64,000 nt of DNA from Bacillota bacterium (lineage in GTDB: Bacteria > Bacillota > Sulfobacillia > JACIYH01). The position numbers were made by a program, and so were the translations under genes. Positions 7,528-16,048 of this stretch are shown here, one piece after another. The stretch covers positions 276,544 through 340,543 of the forward strand of contig JBFLXJ010000017.1 of NCBI GenBank assembly GCA_040757085.1. The letters run 5' to 3'. Positions within the stretch are counted from its first letter, which is position 1. Every line of letters begins with the position of its first letter. Under the pieces are notes generated by a model. The model made no database searches. It saw only the letters and a program-made list of their open reading frames with translations, and was not told the origin of the DNA.

Positions 7528-8796
7528 TCACCTCCTTGTGAAGACCTGCCTTTTCCATCCGCCCCGCTCCAGAGCCACGTCCATCACGTCGTCGATGGTG
7601 ATTATCCCCTTGAGGCGGTTGTCGGCGTCCACCACCGGCAGAGCCAGGAAGTCGTAGCGGGCCATGACGTCCACCACCGTCTCCTGGTCGGCGTCCACGG
7701 GCACGCTGATCACCTGCGGGGTCATGATTTCCACCAGGCGCCTGTCTGGCGAGGCCACGATCAAATCGCGGAGAGATAGCACTCCCACCAGATGGCCTTC
7801 GGGGTCCACAACGTACAGGTAGTAAATGGTTTCTGCGTCGGGGGCCAGGCGCCGGAGCAGGGTGATGGTATCCTCTGCGGTCAGGTTCTGATCCAGGGCG
7901 ATGTACTCGGTGGTCATGAGGCCGCCGGCGGTCGTCTCGGGGTAGTGTAGCAGTTCGTCTACATCCCGCCGCTCTTCTTCCTGCATGGACTCCAGGTAAG
8001 CGCGGGCGCTTTCCTGGGGGAGATCCCCCAGCACGTCGGCGGCGTCGTCGGGAGACATTTCTTCCAGGATGTCGGAAGCCCGCTCAGCACCCAGCACCTC
8101 CAGCAGGGCCTTTCGCGTAGCGGGGTCATCCACCTCTGCCAGAGCTTCCGCTGCTGCGGCGGTGTCCATGGTCTGGAATAGGGCTACGACCCGCTCCCGG
8201 TCCAGTTCGTCGATGATGTCCGCCAGGTCGGCGGGGGGCAGTCGCCTCAGTTTGTCCCAGGGAACGGCCAGCTTGAGTGGATCTCCCGGCCGCCCGAGGG
8301 GTTCTATGAGGCTCCAGGGGAGAATGCGGGGATGCTGCCACGCCCGCACCAGCACGGACCCGACCCGGGCCAGCCCTGGTCCTCCCAGGCGGCGGAGAAA
8401 TCCGGAGGGGCCGATATCCACGCCCATGATGCGGAACGTGCCTTCTGCCCACCGTAACTGGATATCGTTGACCCGGATCACCTTTCGCCCGCGCAGGTCG
8501 ATGACCTGCTGGTCCATGACGTCCTCTCCCAGCAGTATGTACTCGGGCTTCTCCTGATACAGCCTCATCGACCTGGCAGGGCGGGGGACAACCAGGCGAG
8601 CAGCGTAGAGCAGTTCCCCCGCTGCAATCCAGAAGGATCCGCCTTCTCTGCCCCGCACGACGTAACCGTGCACCAGGCCCGACTCATCTCCCTGCAAGGC
8701 AACCAGGTCCCGCAGTCGCCCCAGGTTCTGTCCCTCGGGCCCCCGCACCTGTTGGCCCAGCAACTGACTCAGGAACACCAGGCCGCCCGGTCGCAA
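7528..8796 (-). CDS. Soluble MgtE N-domain/CBS protein with PRC-barrel-like front
   Basis: 422 residues without membrane segments. The N-terminal ~170 residues contain two PRC-barrel-like repeats (GQNLGRLRDLVAL; LRGRKVIRVNDIQL). An MgtE intracellular N-domain follows (about 185-285: LADIIDELDRERVVALF, ASDILEEMSPDDAADVLG), then two CBS motifs (about 295-415: MTTEYIALDQNLTAEDTI; IMTPQVISVPVDADQETV). In MgtE channels this cytosolic part senses Mg2+ and closes the pore; here the pore domain is absent and an NRAMP-type transporter is encoded immediately downstream. A role as a Mg2+ sensor acting in trans is a reasonable inference. Confidence 0.85.
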   Translation of the reverse strand: MRPGGLVFLSQLLGQQVRGPEGQNLGRLRDLVALQGDESGLVHGYVVRGREGGSFWIAAGELLYAARLVVPRPARSMRLYQEKPEYILLGEDVMDQQVIDLRGRKVIRVNDIQLRWAEGTFRIMGVDIGPSGFLRRLGGPGLARVGSVLVRAWQHPRILPWSLIEPLGRPGDPLKLAVPWDKLRRLPPADLADIIDELDRERVVALFQTMDTAAAAEALAEVDDPATRKALLEVLGAERASDILEEMSPDDAADVLGDLPQESARAYLESMQEEERRDVDELLHYPETTAGGLMTTEYIALDQNLTAEDTITLLRRLAPDAETIYYLYVVDPEGHLVGVLSLRDLIVASPDRRLVEIMTPQVISVPVDADQETVVDVMARYDFLALPVVDADNRLKGIITIDDVMDVALERGGWKRQVFTRR

Positions 8797-8899
8797 CTCT
8801 TACTCCCACCCGGTTGGATCGGCTATTCCCCGCCCCGTGGCTCAGCTTTGGGCCGGGTTTCCCGGTGGGAGAGTAGCACCGCCACACCGCGCTGTCAAG

Positions 8900-8939
8900 C
8901 AGTTCCTGCGCGCAGTTCCTGCGCGCCTGTTCCTGCGCG
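8900..8939. repeat. Three tandem 13-14-bp repeats (AGTTCCTGCGCGC)
   Basis: CAGTTCCTGCGCG at 8900-8912 and 8913-8925 and CCTGTTCCTGCGCG at 8926-8939 stand in the 214-base gap between the GerMN gene and the MgtE-N/CBS gene. They fall in the leader or promoter region of the latter (minus strand) and could be a repeated protein-binding site or slippage. Confidence 0.7.
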
Positions 8940-9010
8940 CCGCACACACACCGGGGGAGAAAGGAGCGCGGGAGTCCGCACGCCCGCACAGGCAGATTGC
9001 TTTCAAGCGG

Positions 9011-9568
9011 CTACTTCGTTATGAGGTCCTCCGACCGCTCCACAGGTTCCGTCAGGTCCAGGTGGCCCAGGGTGTCCAGGCGCTCGCCGTCCACCAGGAA
9101 CACGACTGCCTTGATGCCCTCGAGTTCGGTGAGCGAGTTGACGATCGAGTACACCGTCATCATTTCCCCGGCACTACCACCCCAGTGTTTCGATTGAAAC
9201 TCCTTGTTGAAGTTGACGAAGGCTACACCCTTTTCCACCTTGACCGAGGAAAGGAGCCGCGCTTCCCGCGGGATGGTGATGCCAAGCCCGGGTGCGGTCG
9301 GGCCTTTGATCAGCTCCTGGATCACCAGGTCGGGAAGGGATACGTTGCCCTGGTGAACCTCCCGTACCTCCGGCACGAGGTGCTGGGCCTGGGAGTCGGC
9401 AAAGTACAGGGTCAGTCTGACCGTCCGGTCCGCGGGCGGCGCCGGGCTAACTTTGGGTATCTCCGCTGGCTTCCCGGCTCGCGCACGCAGCAGCGTGCAC
9501 CCGGGGAGTGCGGCCACAGAAGCCACGAGCATTGCTACCAGTATTGCACCTGCGATTTTGCGGCGCAT
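9011..9568 (-). CDS. GerMN-domain lipoprotein
   Basis: 185 residues. The signal peptide MRRKIAGAILVAMLVASV ends in lipobox ALPGC, so it is a membrane-anchored lipoprotein. The rest is one GerMN domain: RLTLYFADSQAQHLVPEVREV, LIKGPTAPGLGITIP, GVAFVNFNKEF, YSIVNSLTELEGIKAVVFLVDGE. GerMN domains occur in GerM, needed for sporulation and germination. ATG 9568 is chosen over an upstream start at 9637 because GGAGGTGAGC lies 2-12 bases before it and it begins the signal peptide exactly. Confidence 0.87.
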   Translation of the reverse strand: MRRKIAGAILVAMLVASVAALPGCTLLRARAGKPAEIPKVSPAPPADRTVRLTLYFADSQAQHLVPEVREVHQGNVSLPDLVIQELIKGPTAPGLGITIPREARLLSSVKVEKGVAFVNFNKEFQSKHWGGSAGEMMTVYSIVNSLTELEGIKAVVFLVDGERLDTLGHLDLTEPVERSEDLITK

Positions 9569-9636
9569 TTGCTCACCTCCGAGACCTAAGATACCATGTA
9601 TTCTTTGCCTGCCGGCGACGATTTGTTGCGAAGTCA

Positions 9637-10362
9637 TTAAGCTTGTGCCAAGAATTCGAGAGAAGAAGTTAGGCCCTCTTGCCGGGCCAGCGGGGCTACG
9701 GCGTCCGCCGCCTCCCGGGCCACGGATACCAGGTCGGTGGGGGTGAAATGCAGGCGGCCTCCCGTTTCCAAGCGGTTATCGAGCCGGGCGAGCTCCAGCA
9801 AGTCCTCCGTCAGGCGCTGCATGCGTTCTGCCTGAGCCACGATCTCGGTGGCCATGTCGCGGTACGTTTCCGGGGGAGGTCGCGGCCATGCGCCAGTGGT
9901 TCGGCCGGGGCCCGCAGGGCGGCCAGGGGCGTGCGCAGTTCGTGGGAAGCGTCGGCCACAAAGGCTCTGCGGGTGCGATTAAGACGCTCCAGGTCTTCTG
10001 CCATCCGATCAAAGGCCTGCCCCAGTTGAGCGACTTCGTCCCGCCCCCGCAGAGCCGCCCGGTGACTCCAACGGCCCCGGGCCAACTCACCGGCGGCCCG
10101 ACGCAGGACGGGCAGAGGACGCGTGATCAGGCAGGCGAGAAAGAAGCTGGCCCATGTTCCCACCAGGATTGCTGCTGCCGTGATCAGCGCCAGATGAAGC
10201 GACATCTGGGATCACCAGGTCGGGGGCCTGCTCCAGAGCCATGCGCAGCCCCTCGAGGCCGTCCCCGGCGGAGATCACGCGGTACCCTGCCTGCTTCAGG
10301 CTGAGGGACAATCCCTTGACAAGCGGGTCTTCATCTTCCACTATGAGAACCAGTTCGTTCAC
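9637..10362 (-). pseudogene. Collapsed two-component system (response-regulator start joined to kinase core)
   Basis: Read on the minus strand, GTG 10362 begins a receiver domain (LVLIVEDEDPLVKGLSLSL ... GLEGLRMALEQAPDLVIPDV, about 52 residues) that stops at the phosphoacceptor region. It is followed at once, in another frame, by the second membrane segment of a sensor kinase (ALITAAAILVGTWASFFLACLI), a HAMP domain (GQAFDRMAEDLERLN) and a HisKA box with the phospho-His (FVADASHELRTPLAALRAP). A frame change near 9855 leads to the second HisKA helix (QRLTEDLLELARLDNRLETGG). The DNA-binding domain, kinase N-terminus and the whole ATPase domain are missing. Confidence 0.8.
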
Positions 10363-10952
10363 AGGTACAGGCTTAACACTGACTGCGCCCTGCCGCAACC
10401 GCTCAGCGTCACCCTCCCCAGCGCCACACCCCCCCTCAGCGTCACACGCTGCCAGCTCGACGTCGGCGTACACCTCCCTGGCCGGTTCTGTCCTTGGGGT
10501 ATCCTGTAGCCCTGGGTGGTGTGTTTTTCGGCAGGCACGGAAGAAACCCGTGCCGAAAATCCGTGCACGCTGCCTCAGCCCTGGCGCGAAATTGTAGAAG
10601 GTCCCCTGAGGTGTGAGACTCCGCTGAATTGTGGTTGTCATTAGTGTGAGGCTGGCGGCCGGATTTGGCCGGGGGAAGGGAGGAGTGCGGACGGGTGGAG
10701 AGGGGGTGTGTCCAGTTTTTCGGCATGCCCGCGCGGGGGCATTGCCGAATTTTCCAGCCGGGGTGCCTCCCCGGGCGGAGTTCTTGCCTCCTGCCAGGAT
10801 CTTGCTGATTTCCGGGATGCCCGGGCCGACTGCCCTGAGCAAAGCGCTCGGTTCCAGCTACAAGACGTCGTCCTTCTGTCGCGCGCGTGTCTGCGTGCTG
10901 GCCAAATGCGGGCAGTTGTGGTAGAATAGCGGCGTACGAAGGCTTGGGGCGT
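10363..10952. other. Gene-free stretch with two related hairpins before the tRNA cluster
   Basis: No coding frame here looks real. Two stem-loops share the arm TTTTCGGCA: 10525-10559 (TTTTCGGCA..CACGG / CCGTGCCGAAAA) and 10719-10749 (TTCGGCATGCCC / GGGCATTGCCGAA). TAGAAT at about 10923-10928 is a possible -10 box for the tRNA operon. Confidence 0.5.
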
Positions 10953-11027
10953 GGGCGGTTAGCTCAGCGGAAGAGCACGCGCCTTACAAGCGCGGGGTCA
11001 CAGGTTCGATTCCTGTACCGCCCACCA
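10953..11027 (+). tRNA. tRNA-Val (anticodon TAC)
   Basis: Cloverleaf with acceptor arms GGGCGGT and ACCGCCC, anticodon loop CTTACAA (TAC at 10985-10987), T-loop GGTTCGATTCC and an encoded CCA at 11025-11027. First of three tandem tRNAs. Confidence 0.97.
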
Positions 11028-11067
11028 CTTGAAAAACCGGTGTGCTCATGCTATCATCGTAAGGCGC

Positions 11068-11145
11068 GGAGGCGTGGTGTAGCTGGTTTAACACACCTGC
11101 CTGTCACGCAGGAGATCGCGGGTTCGAATCCCGTCGCTTCCGCCA
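11068..11145 (+). tRNA. tRNA-Asp (anticodon GTC)
   Basis: Acceptor arms GGAGGCG and CGCTTCC (one G-T pair), anticodon loop CTGTCAC (GTC at 11103-11105), T-loop GGTTCGAATCC, encoded CCA at 11143-11145. Confidence 0.97.
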
Positions 11146-11153
11146 TCTTTTGT

Positions 11154-11229
11154 GGCGCGGTAGCTCAGCTGGTAGAGCAACGGACTGAAAATCCGTGGGT
11201 CGCCGGTTCAACTCCGGCCTGCGCCACCA
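11154..11229 (+). tRNA. tRNA-Phe (anticodon GAA)
   Basis: Acceptor arms GGCGCGG and CTGCGCC, anticodon loop CTGAAAA (GAA at 11187-11189), T-arm GCCGGTTCAACTCCGGC, encoded CCA at 11227-11229. It would be a ligand of the pheST T-box near 40.5 kb. Confidence 0.97.
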
Positions 11230-11256
11230 CCAAAGTCAACTGCCGCAAAGGTTTGG

Positions 11257-11281
11257 GCCCCTGGGAACTGGAACCAGGGGC
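11257..11281 (+). terminator. Hairpin after the tRNA cluster
   Basis: GCCCCTGG at 11257-11264 pairs with CCAGGGGC at 11274-11281 around a 9-base loop, 28 bases past the last tRNA. There is no strong T-run after it. Confidence 0.6.
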
Positions 11282-11505
11282 CTCACTTATCGATTATCGT
11301 TACGTAGTGCGTGTGAAGTCTCTGCTGGGCAGGGGCATGTGGCCTGACCCGTAGCTGGCAGCGCCTAACCGCTCCCGCCAGGTGCCCGGGCTTGTGCAGC
11401 CTCATGGTCCCCGGACTGCCGGTTGCGTTTCGTGTGTGCCGCGGTGACCGGGGCGACCGGCTCAATCTTTCCTCGGTGGTTCAGGAATCAGTTCGCGACC
11501 CGTGG

Positions 11506-12069
11506 TCAAATGAGGACCAGACCTGTCCATTGCACGGTGTCGGAAACGGGGAAGGAAAGCTTGATGCCCGCTCGGAGCGCCGTGCGCACGACGTCGATCC
11601 CTAGCGCCTCCGCGGACGGGCGCGGCTGGAAAGGTCGGGGGCACATCTTTCCGCTGCGCTGCCCCACGCAGGTCGCGCACAGCCGGCAGTGGCCTCCGGC
11701 CAGCCCGCAGGCCAGGGGGAACCCCAACTCCACGGCGCGCGCCTCGAGGGATGCCACCAGGCCGTGCAGCTCGAGGGCCAGGTGGTCTGCCTGTTTCAAG
11801 CGGTCCTCGTGACTGCCGCTCAATCGGCCCGAGACAACCACCACTACTGCCGCACGGTAGCGGCGCAGGATCTCCTTGAACTCCGCAGGGGAAGGGACCG
11901 CGGGCGGGCAAACCAGGTTGTGTCCGTAGTGGGGACAGAGAGGGACCTGGCACTTGAGGCGCACGCGCGGATCGACGACCACCCTGCGCGCGGAGATCAC
12001 GCGGGAGGACAGGGCACCGCGCGAGAGGGCCAGTCCGACAAGTTCTCGTGTCACAGCACGCGAGTCCAT
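11506..12069 (-). CDS. DUF2284 predicted metal-binding protein
   Basis: About 187 residues of the DUF2284 family, whose members carry many conserved cysteines thought to bind metal. Visible: CQVPLCPHYGHNLVCPP near the start, GHCRLCATCVGQRSGKMCP in the middle and a C-terminal GLVLI. The Cys spacing (C-x5-CPxYG-x4-CPP, C-x2-C-x2-C) fits the family. ATG 12069 is the best-placed start, although no clear ribosome site precedes it; the frame stays open far upstream only as the shadow of the IclR gene. It is transcribed away from the IclR cluster. Function is unknown. Confidence 0.8.
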   Translation of the reverse strand: MDSRAVTRELVGLALSRGALSSRVISARRVVVDPRVRLKCQVPLCPHYGHNLVCPPAVPSPAEFKEILRRYRAAVVVVVSGRLSGSHEDRLKQADHLALELHGLVASLEARAVELGFPLACGLAGGHCRLCATCVGQRSGKMCPRPFQPRPSAEALGIDVVRTALRAGIKLSFPVSDTVQWTGLVLI

Positions 12070-12311
12070 GCTCAAGGAGTGGCGGCAAGCAGTCGGGAGT
12101 GCCAGGTGGGATCGAGGGGCTGGCAGGCCTTCATCACCGGTTCTGTTTCGCCGGAAGGCACCCGGGTCCCTGCCGCCGCGCGCCTCTGATACTTGGTATT
12201 GGTCACGCCGGGAAGTAGCGGGGATCGATTGAAGCGCAGCCAGTTGCGTTTGCAGCGACTGCTCGCTTGAGGTGGGAGCAGGAGCAGGAACTCCCGTGTC
12301 TTGCGGCGAAA

Positions 12312-12344
12312 TTGCTTTTAGAGCAACGACGTTGCTTCGGCAAC
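12312..12344 (+). promoter_or_regulatory. Two adjacent inverted repeats upstream of the IclR gene (candidate operator)
   Basis: TTGCT-TTTAG-AGCAA at 12312-12326 and GTTGC-TTCG-GCAAC at 12331-12344 share TTGC/GCAA half-sites and end 17 bases before the IclR start. IclR regulators usually bind palindromes near their own promoter, so these may be autoregulatory sites. The second could also fold as a UUCG-capped hairpin in the mRNA. Confidence 0.5.
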
Positions 12345-12361
12345 AACAGGAGGATGACTGA

Positions 12362-13162
12362 GTGGGGGAGGCCGCCAAGGTCGGAAGTGTGACCCGGGTG
12401 CTGGAACTGCTGCAACTGGTCGGTTCCGCAGACCGGCCGCGGGGAGTTACGGAGCTGGCCAGGGGGCTGGGCGTGCACAAGAGCGTAGTTTCGCGTCTTT
12501 GCCAGGCGCTGAAGCAGCGGGGTTTTCTGGAGGTTGACCCTGATACGGGCAAGTACGTGCTGGGCTTGAAGATTCTGGAACTGGCCGGACGGGTACGTGA
12601 GTCGATCACGGTTCGGAACGTCGCGCTTCCCGTGATGACCGACCTCACCGCCCGCACGGGAGAGGCCAGCTTCCTGAACGTATTGCGGGAAAATGCGTGC
12701 GTCTGCGTGGAGAAGGTCGAGTCGCCACAGGTAGTACGCGTCACGTACGAGGTGGGCCGGCATGCGCCCCTTACGGCAGGTGCTCCTGCCAAGCTTCTCC
12801 TGGCATATGCGGGAGACGCCTTTGTGGAGAGGGTGTTGCGCGAGGGGTTGCCTCGGTTCACCCCGCACACCGTCACCGACCCCGAAGTCTTCAAGAAGCA
12901 ACTCGAAGGGATAAAGGAGCAGGGATGGGCTTTCTCGGTCGGAGAGCTGACCCCCGACGTAGCAGCTCTCGCAGCGCCCGTATGGGATCGCCCGGGACGA
13001 GTCTGTGCTGCCCTTTGCATAGCCGGACCCGCCTACCGTTTCACTCCCGAGGTCCTTCCGGGGTGGCGTAGCGAGGTCGTGGCTGCCGCCCGGAGGGTGA
13101 GCGACGTGTTATGCGGTAATGTTGCCGAGTTGGCCGGGGGATATCGGTCTTCGGGAGCATGA
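12362..13162 (+). CDS. IclR-family transcriptional regulator
   Basis: 266 residues. The N-terminal winged helix (about 8-70) reads SVTRVLELLQLV, GVTELARGLGVHKSVVSRLC and GFLEVDPDTGKYVLGLKILEL; the C-terminal ligand domain (about 80-255) includes TGEASFLNVLRENACVCVEKV, APLTAGAPAKLLLAY and GWAFSVGELTPDVAALAAPV. IclR proteins control catabolic operons in response to small carboxylates or aromatics. GTG 12362 follows AGGAGG. It heads the same-strand cluster running to 17661 and probably controls it. Confidence 0.93.
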   Translation: MGEAAKVGSVTRVLELLQLVGSADRPRGVTELARGLGVHKSVVSRLCQALKQRGFLEVDPDTGKYVLGLKILELAGRVRESITVRNVALPVMTDLTARTGEASFLNVLRENACVCVEKVESPQVVRVTYEVGRHAPLTAGAPAKLLLAYAGDAFVERVLREGLPRFTPHTVTDPEVFKKQLEGIKEQGWAFSVGELTPDVAALAAPVWDRPGRVCAALCIAGPAYRFTPEVLPGWRSEVVAAARRVSDVLCGNVAELAGGYRSSGA

Positions 13163-13257
13163 GAGGCCTTATCTGGGCCTGCAATGCAATCGGCGCTTGA
13201 GGGGGGTGGCAGGCGTTAGGAGTTGGGTCGTCTGGTAGACGAGGTGGGTCGCATGCG

Positions 13258-13832
13258 GTGAAGGACGGGCGAAAGTACGACGAGGAGACGGTGGCGCCTT
13301 TCGTGATTAGGCGGCGGTACGGGCCGAGCGGGAGGGCGCGGACGCCGTCGTAATATATTGCTTCGGCAACCCCGCCCTGGAAGGCGTCCGGGAAGCAGTA
13401 TCGGTCCCCGTGGTCGGTTTGGGTGAGGCGGCCGAGGTGGCGGCGATGCCCCTGGGTGACCGGTTCGGGATCATCTCGACCCTGTCCGAGGCAGTCCCTC
13501 GCCACTACCGCAAGGCCCGGCTCCTGGGCACCGATGGCAAGTTGGCCCCCGTTGTCCCGCTGGGTCTGAAGGTCATGGAACTGGGGGAGCACGGGAGGGT
13601 TTTCGAGGCGGCCGTGGTGGCTGGGCGCGAGTTGCTGGCCAGGGGAGCTCAGGTTGTTGTGCTGGGATGCGGTTCCCTGCTGGGGGTGGCGGACGAGTTG
13701 AGGAAGGAGCTGGGAGTGCCCGTGGTTATTCCGGCGGTGGCGGCCATAAAACTGGCGGAGGCCTACGTGAGGATGGGGGCCGCCCACAGCAGGCTGGCGT
13801 ACCCGCGGCCGCCGGATAAGCTGAGGAAGTGA
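13258..13832 (+). pseudogene. Asp/Glu racemase-family protein, disrupted at the N-terminus
   Basis: The readable part (from about 13315: AVRAEREGADAVVIYCFGNPALEGVREA...) matches the Asp/Glu/hydantoin racemase family: first catalytic Cys in VIYCFGNPAL, VPVVGLGEA, LGDRFGIISTL, and second Cys in VVLGCGSLLG. A short upstream frame (KYDEETVAPFVIR) joins it only after a frame change near 13307-13315, and the usual first ~60 residues with the substrate-loop motif are missing. The largest single frame starts only at 13410, inside the domain. It follows the IclR gene and precedes two M29-like genes. A sequencing error could explain the frame change, but not all of the missing N-terminus. Confidence 0.65.
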
Positions 13833-13865
13833 AGCCGCATTCGGTGTGCGAGGAGGGAGCGAACG

Positions 13866-14915
13866 GTGGAGATCGACATAGAAGCAATCCGACCTGGCGT
13901 GCTGGGCATGCTGCGGGTTAACATGGGACTTGGGCCGGGCGAGAGACTCTTGGTGGTCACCGACGTGCCGACTCCGGCCCAGTGGGCGGAGTGGCCGCTT
14001 CCCCAGTTGCAGGAAGTATGCCGGCGGTCTTTTCTGGCTCGTCTGGTCGCCCGGATAGCACAGGAAGAGTACCGGAGTTGCCGGGTGGATTTCTTCGCGT
14101 ACCCCGCCACCGGGCGTTCTGGAATGGAGCCCGGGGCGGAAACGGCTGCCCGGCTGCGGGAAGCCCAGGTAGTGGTGGCGATCACCTCGTTTTCGCTGTC
14201 GCATACGGAGGCTCGAGAAGGAGCCTGCCGGGCGGGAGCGCGCGTGGCCAGCATGCCCAGGTTCCAACCCGAGATGTTCTACCCCGGTGGCGCCATGGCG
14301 GTAGATTACCGGCGCGTGGCGGAGGAAACCGCCCGCATAGCGGCGTTTCTCACCGCGGCGCAGACCGCCACCGTCCGCTCGCCGGCCGGCACCGACATTA
14401 CCTTCAGCCTGGAGGGTCGGGAGGGTCGGGCCGACGACGGCCTGTACACCCGGCCGGGAGCCTGGGGCAATCTTCCGGCCGGGGAGGCGTACACCGCGCC
14501 GGTGGAAGGTAGCGGGCGCGGCGTGCTGGTGGTGCAGGCGGGCTGGCATCCTGGCCTCGATCACGATATGCGTCTTGTGTTCGAGGACGGGGAAGTGGCG
14601 GCGGTGGAGGGCGGCGGGGAGGTAGGCGAGCGCCTGCGCAACCTCCTGGCGATTGGACGCGCACCGGCCCCTGAGGAGCGTGCCCGCCGAAACCTGGCCG
14701 AACTGGGCATAGGCACGAATCCTAACGCCCGCCGTACTGATGTCACCCTGGAGGCAGAGAAGATCAGGGGTACCGTCCACCTGGCGATAGGAGACAGCTC
14801 CCACATGGGCGGCAGGACGGTGGCGGACCTTCATACTGACTTTGTCATTCCGCGTGCCACGCTGCTCCTTGACGGTCGGCCGGTCATGCAAGACGGCACC
14901 TGGCTGGTGCAATAG
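13866..14915 (+). CDS. M29/NicX-like metalloprotein (aminopeptidase T superfamily)
   Basis: 349 residues of the superfamily that contains thermophilic M29 aminopeptidases and the 2,5-dihydroxypyridine dioxygenase NicX. The N-terminal half has a Rossmann-like region (GLGPGERLLVVTDVPT; VVVAITSFSLSHTEA). The C-terminal half carries the metal-site region: NLAELGIGTNPNARRTDVTLEAEK (residue stretch about 278-300), TVHLAIGDSSHMGG and DLHTDFVIP. Classic M29 peptidases have a Glu-Glu-His-Tyr-His-Asp set; several positions differ, so peptidase activity is uncertain. GTG 13866 follows GGAGGGAG. A second, broken member follows. Confidence 0.75.
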   Translation: MEIDIEAIRPGVLGMLRVNMGLGPGERLLVVTDVPTPAQWAEWPLPQLQEVCRRSFLARLVARIAQEEYRSCRVDFFAYPATGRSGMEPGAETAARLREAQVVVAITSFSLSHTEAREGACRAGARVASMPRFQPEMFYPGGAMAVDYRRVAEETARIAAFLTAAQTATVRSPAGTDITFSLEGREGRADDGLYTRPGAWGNLPAGEAYTAPVEGSGRGVLVVQAGWHPGLDHDMRLVFEDGEVAAVEGGGEVGERLRNLLAIGRAPAPEERARRNLAELGIGTNPNARRTDVTLEAEKIRGTVHLAIGDSSHMGGRTVADLHTDFVIPRATLLLDGRPVMQDGTWLVQ

Positions 14916-14933
14916 AGAAGGGAGTGGTCGTAA

Positions 14934-15997
14934 GTGGAACTGGCCCTGGGAACGGAGCCCACCAATCGTTACCTGTCGTTCGAAGTGGCGCGGGCTGCTC
15001 GCAAGCTGGTAGAGGAGGTCATGCTGGTCAAGCCGGGTGAGAACGTCCTGGTGACCGTTGACACCGCGGGAGACCGCCGGGTGGCGGAGGCAGTGGCTGA
15101 GGCTGCCTATGCGGCGGGGGCGGTTCCCACCCTGGTGGTGTACCACACCAGTCCCACTGCTGTGGTAGAACCTCCGGCACCTGTGGCCGGTGCAGCAGCC
15201 CGTGCCCAGGTGTGGATCGAGCTGGCGGTGGCGTACGTCCTGCATACGGATGCGTACCGTAATGCCCGGCGGCAGGGTGCCGCTATATTTGCCTTGCGGG
15301 CATGGACGTGGACATGCTGGTACGCTGCGTGGGACGCGTGGACTACCCGGCCATGCTGGCGCTGGGGGAAACTCTTCGCCGCCTGGTTGCCAGCGCCGAC
15401 GAGGTCCGGGTAACCAGTCCGGCGGGTACCGACTTGATCGGGTATAACCGCGGTCGCAGGGTGCGGCACTCCGGGAAACTCGCCGACACCCCGGGCGAGC
15501 CCATCATGCTGGGCGGGCAGATATCGTGGTGCCCGGTGGAGGATACCATCGAGGGAAAGCTGGTATTCGACGGCGCTCTGTGGCCTCCCATGGAGCTGGG
15601 GAAGCTCTCCTCACCGGTGGAGCTTACCGTCAGTCGAGGCGTGGTCACCGACATCCGGGGGGGAGCCGAGGCCCAGGTGTTCAAGCGCTGGCTGGAGTCG
15701 TTCGGTGACCCGAACATGTACCGCCTCGCCCACTACTCGCTGGGTTTCAACCCAGGTGTGACGCGGCCCACCGGGCGGATCGTCGAGGACGAGCGGGTCT
15801 TCGGGTGTATAGAAATGGGTATCGGCGCCCAGGGGGCGCAGATCGGGGGACTGACCTGGAAAGCAGCGTCCCACACCGATGGGATCGTGCTTTCGCCGTC
15901 GATTTACCTGGACGGCCAGCCGCTTGAGGTGGAGGGCCGCTACGTACACCCCGAGGTGGTGGAAGCGTGCCGCCGTCTGGGGGTACCGGGCTACTGA
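14934..15997 (+). pseudogene. Second M29/NicX-like protein, split by a frameshift
   Basis: GTG 14934 opens a frame encoding the N-terminal domain (NRYLSFEVARAARKLVEEVMLVKPGENVLVTVDTAGDRR...), which loses sense near 15290. The continuation lies in another frame (RYICLAGMDVDMLVRCVGRV ... TSPAGTDLIGYNRGR ... HYSLGFNPGVTRPTGR ... HTDGIVL) to 15997. Together they make one ~354-residue relative of the preceding gene, including the GFNPG segment equivalent to GIGTNP. The break lies in CGGCAGGGTGCCGCTATA, without a long homopolymer. It is either a recent mutation or an assembly error. Confidence 0.75.
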
Positions 15998-16048
15998 TGT
16001 CCTGTGTGCGATAACGCGGGCTGCGCGGGAAAGGCGGTAGACAACGTT

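Noticed and set aside
8797..9010. Magnesium riboswitch (M-box) upstream of the MgtE-N/CBS gene
   Set aside because: None of the conserved M-box sequence elements were found on the relevant strand.
12070..13020. N-terminal extension of the DUF2284 gene
   Set aside because: The frame is open only as the shadow of the IclR gene; residues there resemble no family.
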